Assembly (NCBI GenBank): GCA_964016885.1
Contig: OZ024742.1
Span: forward strand, 366,435,050 to 366,499,049
Origin: Eledone cirrhosa
Lineage: Eukaryota > Mollusca > Cephalopoda > Octopoda > Eledonidae
Length of the DNA: 64,000 bases
Direction: 5' to 3'
Of this stretch, positions 55,576-64,000 are shown piece by piece. Made by a program: the position numbers and the translations under genes. Below the pieces are notes generated by a model that saw nothing but the letters and a program-made list of their open reading frames with translations, made no database searches and was not told where the DNA came from. The first letter of the stretch is position 1; each line of letters opens with the position of its first letter.

Positions 55576-55713
55576 CTATCTCATATACACATAATGTCAA
55601 CCTCACAACAAAAATAAGGAGATTCTATAATTTCAGGCAACAAGAATTGAACAGATAAGGTTTCTTAGCAGCAATTACCATTTCAGCAGAACAACAGAGG
55701 GAACTTTATATCT

Positions 55714-55880
55714 GGTGGTAGCTGAGTGGTTAGGATGTTGAACTTAGAATCACAATGTCATATATTCGATTCCTGGACCTGGATGTGTGTTGTGTTCTCG
55801 AGCAAAACACTTCATTTCATCTTGCTCCAATATACTCAGCTCGATATAAGTACCTGCAGTAGCTGGGGGTTTAACCCTAC
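55714..55880 (+). mobile_element. tRNA-derived SINE with AC-repeat tail
   Basis: GGTGGTAGCTGAGTGGTTAG (A-box region) and ATTCGATTCCTGGAC (B box) are followed by GTGTTGTGTTCTCGAGCAAA, ACACTTCATTTCATCTTGCT and CCAATATACTCAGC. This matches a common octopus SINE layout as I remember it. It runs into (AC)n at 55881. Confidence 0.88.
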
Positions 55881-55957
<77 letters not shown>

Positions 55958-55960
55958 ATG
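55881..55960. repeat. (AC)n-(AT)n-(GT)n compound microsatellite
   Basis: Perfect AC, AT, then GT runs. The mariner element begins five bases beyond it. Confidence 0.97.
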
Positions 55961-55964
55961 TATA

Positions 55965-56840
55965 CGAGGTGTGTCAGAAAAGTTCCAGGACTGATGTCAC
56001 AAAAGATTTATTTCAAACCCAAACTTCACACTAACAGTTTTCTCCTTCAAAGTAATCCCCCTGGAGTATGTAACTGTAATCTTAGCTTTCTGCAGCGATC
56101 AAACTTTTTTCTTCATAATTTTATATACATGTCCTCTGTTTCAGGTCGTCAAGCAATGAGGGCAGAGCAACGAACAAACTTGAAGTTTCTGGTACGGTTG
56201 GGGAAAACTCCGTCAGAAGCACTGAGATTACTGCAGCAAGTGTATGGAGATGAGACGATGTCACGCTCATATGTTTTTGAGTGACCCCAGGAGCGGAAGG
56301 CCCTCAACAACCAGGACTGAGGTCAACGTTGAGCGCGTCAGGCAGATGGTGCGTAGCGATCGTCGGCTGACTGTTTGACTGATGGCAAATGAGCTGGGCA
56401 TGAATCGGGACAGCGTCTGGAAGATTCTCACTGAAGATTTGGCCATGCGGAAAGTCTGCACGAAGATGGTGCCAAAACTGCTGAACGATGACCAGAAGGG
56501 TCGATGCATGCAAGTGTGCCAGGACATCCTCGAGCATCTTGAAACCGAACCAGACTTGCTAGGGACAGTCATCACCGGTGATGAGTCATGGATCTTCGAG
56601 TATGACCCGGAGGGGACCCGTTTTGAAGACGTGGACGACATCAAAAAGGCCGTGACAACGGAACTGCAGAGGATCTCAGAAGAATCCTTCCAGGAGTGCA
56701 TGCAAGCGTGGCAGAAAAGGATGGAAAAGTGCATTAGACTCCAGGAGGATTACTTTGAAGGAGAAAACTCTTAGTGTGAAGTTTGGGTTTTAAATAAATC
56801 TTTTGTGACATCAGTCCTGGAACTTTTCTGACACACCTCT
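55965..56840 (+). mobile_element. Mariner-family transposon, internally deleted
   Basis: 876 bp with near-perfect inverted repeats of about 95 bp (55965-56060 and 56745-56840), outer end GAGGTGTGTCAGAAAAG, and TA on both sides (55963-55964, 56841-56842) as the expected target duplication. It encloses a broken transposase remnant. The inverted repeats extend into the last transposase codons. The element inserted next to or into an (AT)n tract. Confidence 0.92.
56156..56774 (+). pseudogene. Mariner transposase remnant
   Basis: The ATG at 56156 opens MRAEQRTNLKFLVRLGKTPS, the N-terminal helix-turn-helix of a mariner/SETMAR-type transposase. The frame breaks at a TGA near 56281 and resumes in another frame with SGRPSTTRTEVN; a second TGA near 56378 (a probable CGA-to-TGA change) interrupts the next helix-turn-helix. 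It then reads through GMNRDSVWKIL and the first catalytic block TGDESWIFEYDPE. The part carrying the second and third catalytic acidic residues is missing, and the frame jumps to a C-terminal DYFEGENS. It therefore cannot make active transposase. Confidence 0.88.
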
Positions 56841-57028
56841 TATATATATACATAAGAAGGTAAGGTTTTTTCAAAATGTCCCACACGGGTAAAAAAATAA
56901 GGAAAAGAATTTGAAAATGCCGCTGGAGTCTTTCAGGAATACTTAGTTACTTTACTGGTTTTACAGTACTTATGATTTTCAGAAGTAAAATTGAGATGGA
57001 GGGTTTGTGTTTCTGTTGTAGTTTGTCT

Positions 57029-57029
<1 letters not shown>

Positions 57030-57089
<60 letters not shown>

Positions 57090-57122
57090 ATCTGTGTGTC
57101 TCTGTGTGTTTGTGTGTGTGAG
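57030..57122. repeat. (AT)n-(GT)n microsatellite
   Basis: AT run followed by GT with interruptions. Confidence 0.96.
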
Positions 57123-57365
57123 TGTAACTGATTACGTGAGTGTATTGATTTTAAAGAAAAATAAGTTTTCAGGTATATTTTGTTTCCATCCTTTTTAAGG
57201 TTCTAATACGTTTCTTAAGATTTCAAATTCTTTTTCTATGTATTTGAAAAAACAAAGAATTCTAGACAGGCTTATATTCTAGTCTTCCATGTTCTTATAT
57301 TCTATCATTATACCTCCTAATGTAGTATTTAAATTTCCTCTTGTATATTTCTATATAAACAACCA

Positions 57366-57388
57366 CATACACACACACACGCACACAC

Positions 57389-57482
<94 letters not shown>

Positions 57483-57503
57483 GTATACATATATATATAT
57501 AAC
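57366..57503. repeat. (AC)n microsatellite
   Basis: About 115 bp of AC with a few GC interruptions, then a short AT run. Confidence 0.98.
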
Positions 57504-57593
57504 GAAGGAAGTGTGGTAAGGAACCAGGTGGACCATAAAGCACCAGAGTACTCGATACTTTGTGGGTAATAGGGAAAGGGTCAGAACCCCGAT

Positions 57594-57665
57594 GGCAGAG
57601 CTCAAGCCGTTTCGACAGCTAGATCTGGACTCAGAAATACCTGTCGAAACGACTTGAGCTCTGCC
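57594..57665. repeat. 72-nt strong hairpin (25-bp arms)
   Basis: Arms 57594-57618 (starting GGCAGAGCTCAAGCCG) and 57641-57665 are reverse complements with one mismatch around a 22-nt loop. The size is in the range of a microRNA precursor, but a palindromic mobile-element end is equally possible. A decayed relative of one arm lies near 7343-7367. Confidence 0.85.
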
Positions 57666-57782
57666 GTCGGCAGATATATAGATATATATATATAGAAATA
57701 ATAATAAACGTGAAGACTAAAATCCAAAGAGGGCTCGATAAGGATAAATATATATGAAATATATAAGAACCCTAGAGCAAAT

Positions 57783-58132
57783 ATTTATTAAAATAACAGA
57801 TTAAAGTTTAAGCAAAGAATCGCTGCTTTCACCCTTAACGGGATCTTCTGAAACAAAAAAAAATCAATCTGTGAACGCAGAAGTAAATATTTCGAAAAAC
57901 GTTGCAACCGAAGGAAAACAGGAAGACGATACTTTGGTTCGTGAAGACGTTCCCTGGCAATGAACGGAAAAAAGCGAAGATAATACGTCGTTATGTAGAT
58001 TCCGTTAAGGGTGAAAGCAGCGATTCTGTGCTTAAACTTTAATCTGTTATTTTAATAAATAAATATATATGTATAATCGCTGTTTCACCCTTAACGGGAT
58101 TGACATAACGACGTATTATCTTCGCTTTTTTT
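57783..58132. mobile_element. Foldback element with overlapping inverted repeats
   Basis: Segment 57783-57845 pairs with 57999-58060 (shared ACAGATTAAAGTTTAAGC and GCTTTCACCCTTAACGG). Segment 57967-58023 pairs with 58077-58132 (shared GCGAAGATAATACGTCGTTATG). The middle portion can therefore pair in either of two ways. No coding capacity. The 150 bp or so to the left (from about 57700) probably belongs to the same family. Confidence 0.8.
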
Positions 58133-59302
<1,170 letters not shown>

Positions 59303-59670
59303 GAACGAAAGTTTAGAAAGGATTATTCTTAAAACATTTAATAGAAGTACGAATGTTTCGTTAGAAAAACGAATGAAAACTTCATCCCACCAAGAATAAC
59401 TCAGCAGAGTAAATTAAATACAAATAATTTACCTAACATTGTTTGCTATACCAGTGGAAGAAGTTAGCAAAATTATGAATAATATCGTTTAAATATGAAA
59501 ATGTTAAACGTGTGGAAGCCTAAAATAGTAATTAAGATTAATGAATGGTAAAGCATTTACCCTTAATATCGATAGATATTTAATTAACTATATTATATTG
59601 TTATAAAACGGAAAACATACACTAAAGTAGACATAGATTTTATACTAATGGGAATTATAAGCCTACTAGC
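59303..59670. other. Unassigned AT-rich spacer
   Basis: No gene seen. It shows short Lys/Asn-rich translations only. Confidence 0.5.
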
Positions 59671-59872
59671 AGGCCCGTCCGGCTGGCGGCCGGCTAGGTA
59701 TACCTGCGGCTGGCCAACTCAGCGCTTATGGTGGTGAGTAAGGATCTAGCCCTGGGGCCGAGGACACCAGAAGTCTCCACTGCCAGGGGTACGACCGCAA
59801 ACCTGTCGGAGAGCGACTGGTATTTGAGGATTTAGCCCCCTCAGCCCGACATGCAGCAGAACCTGGGTATAT
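59671..59872. other. GC-rich island of unknown identity
   Basis: About 200 bp, clearly richer in G and C than its flanks, with GGCTGGCGGCCGGCTAGG near the left end and CCTGGGGCCGAGGACACC in the middle. It has no long frame. It may be the 5' untranslated end of a retroelement, but I cannot place it. Confidence 0.5.
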
Positions 59873-59929
59873 ATTGATATATTGAAGGTAGATATGAAAA
59901 GTAAAAGAGTGTTGTCATATAGAGAGTGA

Positions 59930-60125
59930 AGAGAGACAGAGATTAAAGCAGTTAAATTATAGAGAGGGTGAAAGAGGGAGAGAGAGAGAGAGACGACGCT
60001 CAGCTTTAAAATATTTGAAAGTGAAGAACGACAGAGAGAATAAAGCAGTTAAATTATAGGGAGGGGGAATGATTTATTATAGAGAGAGGGAAGAGCGACG
60101 GAGAGAGCAAAGCTAAGAAACAATA
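59930..60125. repeat. Imperfect purine-rich repeat (GAGAGA / GAGAG-TAAAGCAGTTAAA)
   Basis: TAAAGCAGTTAAATTATAG occurs near 59943 and 60041, each followed by a GAGGG-rich stretch. Looks like a diverged tandem duplication of about 98 bp. Confidence 0.7.
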
Positions 60126-60267
60126 GGGAGGTGTGTAGGATACATACATAATACACACGACACTCAGCTTTATAATATTATAGATTATCATTTCACATGT
60201 AAGTGGCACTGCGCAGGCTTTCTTGAGAAGACGAATGTCACAGTTTTCGCAGAACTGATTTTCATTC

Positions 60268-60505
60268 CAGCCAGCAAAGAATTGTTGGACAGATTTTACG
60301 GGCAAAACCAACCGGCACGTGACCCAGAGGTAGACCCCGTAGAAGATGGTTCGAGAACATCTATGAGCTTGGATGGTCTCACTTAGGGATGCAGCCGGAT
60401 CAATTGGAGATTGTTGCTTCTGACAGGACCCGCTGGCAGGAGTGTTTGAGATCTCTGCCCCACGACCGTCTCAGGAATAAGTGAGTGAAGAAGAAGAAGA
60501 AATGA
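60268..60505 (+). mobile_element. LINE 3' end with GAA tail (family also at 8640)
   Basis: Translation gives RIVGQILRAKPTGT, a TGA stop (probably from CGA), then RGRPRRRWFENIYELGWSHL, VASDRTRWQECLRSLPHDRL and a terminal stop at 60482-60484. This is the C-terminal tail of a non-LTR retrotransposon polyprotein (G-R-P-R-x-R-W pattern). It ends in a short (GAA)n tail. It aligns with the element at 8640-9056, whose corresponding residues are GQII and ELG-stop-SHL. Confidence 0.85.
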
Positions 60506-60748
60506 TCACTTCATAAGTGAAGTTATAAGAAAAATAATTTTGGAAGATATTAAAAGGTTAAAAATTATGGAAGCATTAAAGAGTAATGAAATATCTCTTT
60601 AAATAAAATATATGTTTAGAGGCTTAAATAATTTCACTGACTAAATTATATAAGTACAAGGGATGAGAAATTCTCAGGAGAACTGGATAGCATAAGGTCA
60701 CCAGAGAAGGAACACATTTCAAGGGAGTGTTTCGCCCTTAAACATCTT

Positions 60749-60910
<162 letters not shown>

Positions 60911-61599
60911 CCAAAACGATGAACACAGAAATGTACAATTATTTTCAATGTTATTATTTTTATATTTGTTGGAAAGGAGGTTTCAACGTATCGGGCGATA
61001 TTTCTTCATCAGGAAAGAAAAAAGAATAGAGTTTGGAGAAGAAGGAGATTTGAAGGAAATATGTTTCATCGGGCTGGATGAAGAGGGTGAGCAAGTTGTC
61101 CGGGGTACCAGCGTTGGTGTGGGGTATCTAGTTCTAATATTCCTACTGTGTGTGAAACTGAGGTGTATTTTGTGAGTGTGTTATATATTTTCGTTTGTAG
61201 CAGTGTGTACGTGTGGTTATGTGTGTTAGTGGTACATAACTATTGTGAGGGTGTTTCTGTGTATTGCCAAAGGAAGTGTGTGTGTGTGTGTGCAACTATA
61301 AGTATATATATATTATATGTATGTGTATGCGTTTTTAAGTATATATATGTGTGTGTGTGTATGTATGTGTGTAATCCCCACGCTACCCTCTCACCAACTT
61401 GCCACAGTAGATCAGTGTACGACGAAATAGAGACTAGATACAATTATTATGTACAATTCATTCGTTCTGTTGGCAATATTCCCACCTCAGGCCTCTTCAT
61501 AGATATATTCTTAAACCTCTATTTTCTCGGCTACACTCCTCATTTGCATAACTGGCTTTTCTAGAGTAACGGAAAAAACACACTTGAATACAGCGTGGC
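60911..61599. other. Unassigned sequence
   Basis: A 97-codon frame ends at 61175 but shows no family signature. The start, GGAGGTTTCAACGTATCGGG then TCTTCATCAGGAAAG, resembles the end region of a dispersed repeat, which I could not identify. Confidence 0.45.
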
Positions 61600-61676
61600 T
61601 TTATATATATATATATGTATATATATATATGTATATGTATATATATATGTATATATATATATATATATATATAAAT
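61600..61676. repeat. (AT)n with GTAT interruptions
   Basis: About 75 bp. Confidence 0.95.
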
Positions 61677-61759
61677 GTGTGCGTTTGTGTGTGGTGTTTC
61701 AAAGTATAGTTATATATTATGCATATGCATTTATATGTATGTGTGTGTGCGTGCTTGTA

Positions 61760-61760
<1 letters not shown>

Positions 61761-61826
<66 letters not shown>

Positions 61827-61828
61827 CA
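61761..61828. repeat. (AC)n-(AT)n microsatellite
   Basis: About 46 bp AC followed by AT. Confidence 0.97.
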
Positions 61829-62129
61829 TTTATATATATCTGTACATACATATTTAACATATTTCCGTTCCGTTATCAACAGTTTTTGGTGACATGCCAT
61901 CACATCAGAGAGAAACTTGAGTTTGACCATTCTTCCCTATTGATTTAACATTTCTCTACTAAATTTCCGCTCCTTGCTCTCTTATAAGTCTAGTCACTCT
62001 ACTATCTATATACAAGCCACGAGGAGTCTTTACAAGGCTTTCTGCCAGCAATTTTCCATTTACCCCTTTCCTTTTTAACAATAACAGTCTTGAGATCCTA
62101 CAAAATTGTTCACTTGACTTTATGACATT
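61829..62129. other. Unassigned spacer
   Basis: No gene or repeat recognised. Confidence 0.5.
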
Positions 62130-62205
62130 GGTGGTATATATAGCTGTGTGGTTAAACAGCCTTTTCGAATTCTTTTAGATACCAGTTCGATCTTATTGAG
62201 GCGAA
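62130..62205 (+). mobile_element. Degenerate tRNA-derived SINE head
   Basis: GGTGGTATATATAGCTGTGT then GTGGTTAAACAGCC (A-box region) and ACCAGTTCGATCTTATT (B-box region) sit at tRNA-like spacing. A related CCAATTCGATCTGACC recurs near 62242. Confidence 0.5.
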
Positions 62206-62462
62206 CTCTGAACATTTATCATTTTTTTCCTTTTTTAACTACCAATTCGATCTGACCAATGCCTTCTAAATCAAACTTCGTAGTCAGAATCTATGTGGAA
62301 GTCTGTCAACTATGAAGGAGTGTATTATAATGTTTATATAGATGTGTGTCAACTGATGTCCCCCTTGAGGCAGAATTTAAGAGCCTCCAAGGACTTAAGG
62401 TTTAAGTACCCTGCGTTTGTCACCTCTGATATAAGCAGTGTAGTGTTGTTCAGAATTACTTT

Positions 62463-62603
62463 CAGGGATTTCGGTAGAATTAGTCAACTTTGAATATCAG
62501 GGATTTCGGTAGAATTAGTCAACTTTGAATATCAGGGATTTCGGTAGAATTAGTCAACTTTGAATATCTCATGGAATTTAGTAGAACTGTTAACTTTCAA
62601 TAT
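62463..62603. repeat. 35-bp minisatellite, three exact and one degenerate copy
   Basis: The unit starts CAGGGATTTCGGTAGAATTA. Exact copies are at 62463, 62498 and 62533; a diverged fourth occupies about 62568-62603. Confidence 0.95.
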
Positions 62604-62687
62604 CTGCGTTGCATGCGATAAACATTGCAGGAATCTTACCTTTAAATAACGACTGCCTTTATACATAGAAGCCATGTTTGTAACGTC

Positions 62688-62870
62688 GGTGTAGTATGAA
62701 AGAGTGGTTAAGATGTCCCCTTCAGAAACAATAAGCCCTGGGATCGATCCTATTGTGTGATATGTTGAGCAGTTATAATTTACAACAGTCAAGGGTTGAC
62801 TGAAGCCCAGTGAGTGGAAATTGATAAACAGAAACTGTTTAGAAGCTTATTGAATGGTCTGTGGCCAGCC
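62688..62870 (+). mobile_element. tRNA-derived SINE
   Basis: GAAAGAGTGGTTAAGATGTC (A-box region) and GGGATCGATCCTATTG (B box) are followed by AAGCCCAGTGAGTGGAAATT and AACAGAAACTG. This is the tail order of a common cephalopod SINE as I remember it. Confidence 0.75.
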
Positions 62871-63664
62871 TTGCCACACTGTGTCATGTTGAATTTCATT
62901 AAGAACTACATAAACGTCTACGTTTTTATGTAACGCTCAGTCAATTCTACGTTCATTCACGAGCAGGCTGTTCGATCGATCAACAGGAAGACTCATCATC
63001 AAAACTAACATAGTTCATTCTTTGTATTTACTATGTGAATATCATAATGTTTAATATCACAAAGGCGAGATTTTCTTGGCAATCTTTGCTACCGATTTTC
63101 TCCATCAACGTTTGCCTTTATTGAAATTTGGTTAGCAAGGTAAATGAGCCTTAGCCCTTTCTCCAGAGTGAGATTGTTTAATGTAATTATTAGATCACGT
63201 ATGTGAATAATGGACGTGGGTTACATGAATACACTTAAATACATTGGCTTTGGTTGTATTCAATTTCAGGCCTAATTTCCCAGAAATATCTGCACAAAGG
63301 AATTCAAGAGAGGGTATGTAGATCTACTACAAAGATTGCAGACATAACTGAATCATCAATACACAGCATATATTGGGATTTCGAACTTGATATTTAGTTA
63401 TTGGAGATTAAAGGGAAACTTCTTACTATTCTCTCTAATTTATTCTATCCCGTAACACAGAAGAACTCCATTATCTTACGAGGAAGGAAAAAGGCCCTTA
63501 ATTACTTGTATAAGCGTAATGGTTGGTACCGTCGTTAGACGTGAACTTGGCGGGACCCATCCTACTCCAGGTCGACACACAACCGATTTCTTCTAGGGAA
63601 GAGGCAACAAAGAAAGGGAGGGGAGAAAGACAGAGATATACAATGTAATAGAGAAACTGAGGAA
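62871..63664. other. Unassigned spacer
   Basis: No gene or clear repeat recognised in about 800 bp. Confidence 0.5.
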
Positions 63665-63740
63665 GAATTTACCGGGGTACTGGACTGGTATTTTATTTGT
63701 CGACCTCAAAAGGGTGAAAGTGGAATTTTAACAGAACAGT
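63665..63740 (-). mobile_element. SINE fragment
   Basis: TACTGGACTGGTATTTTATT, GTCGACCTCAAAAGGGTGAAAG and the following TGGAATTTTAAC follow the body order of the reversed SINE at 52903. Both ends are missing or unrecognisable. Confidence 0.55.
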
Positions 63741-64000
63741 GGGCCAAAACAAATACCGAGGTATTTAATACAATACCCTAATTTACCACTGTTATCTGAT
63801 ATAAGGTACACGTGTCTGTGGACTATTCAGTTACTTACACATTAATTTACAAGATGGCTTTTGATCAAACACCTAAAACACCCATCGTCACCAACGACGA
63901 AGATCCATTCTTTTCAAGTGTTTGTTATGTATGATTGAGTTTAATATCATGAAGGTGAAGTTGGTTATCATAGGAGACTGTAACATAAGGTTTGATATGA
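63741..64000. other. Unassigned right edge
   Basis: No gene or repeat recognised. Confidence 0.5.

Noticed and set aside
57783..57850. Second hammerhead ribozyme on the minus strand (CAGAAGA ... GAAAG)
   Set aside because: A CUGANGA-like string and GAAA are present, but stem I and stem III cannot be formed, so this is probably coincidence.

Overview
This window reads as non-coding, repeat-dominated nuclear DNA of a coleoid cephalopod, most likely an octopod. The basis is indirect: many (AT)n, (AC)n and (AG)n microsatellites, tRNA-derived SINEs of the type common in cephalopods (3' half with the GACCCCG...GGATGAAAGGCAAAG block, internal B box GTTCAAATCC or GTTCGATTCC), LINE 3' ends with GAA-type tails, a Penelope-like element and a mariner element. 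I see no bacterial operon structure, no CRISPR, no intact host gene and no rRNA gene. The species call is inference from remembered repeat families.

Layout. 1-2.1 kb: 3' part of a Penelope-like retroelement, with an open GIY-YIG-type C-terminal reading frame running off the left edge and, about 1.3 kb after its stop, a decayed hammerhead-ribozyme fold. 2.2-9.3 kb: microsatellites, SINEs, a 959-bp element with ~145-bp terminal inverted repeats, and a decayed LINE 3' end. 9.34-49.20 kb: one uninterrupted G/T-rich tandem tract of almost 40 kb. Most of it (to about 45.28 kb) is a 15-bp minisatellite, AGTGGTGGTGGTGTT and variants, arranged in nested higher-order repeats (375, 2145, 3891, about 4981-4996, 1269, 2021-2081 and 224 bp). 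Then comes a 3-kb domain of GGTGTTGGTGGT units punctuated by GGACATGGTTGAGG, then 0.9 kb of degenerate GTGTGG repeat. 49.20-49.44 kb: C-terminal fragment of a second LINE family. 49.59-51.40 kb: 26 copies of a 70-bp satellite. 51.40-52.47 kb: 14 copies of an unrelated 78-bp satellite, joined to the first without a gap. 52.5-64 kb: SINEs (three with clear target-site duplications), a very old decayed tandem repeat, a deleted mariner element with ~95-bp inverted repeats, a foldback element, a short strong hairpin, another LINE 3' end of the first family, and microsatellites.

The long open frames in the tract (up to 3,700 codons on +, 1,415 on -) follow from repeat units whose length is a multiple of three and whose stop codon falls in only one frame per strand. 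I do not treat them as genes. The most notable objects are the giant strand-asymmetric minisatellite with its higher-order architecture, the run of several tandem-repeat families within 43 kb, and the hammerhead-like fold associated with the Penelope remnant. All alignments were made by eye, so copy identities are approximate.
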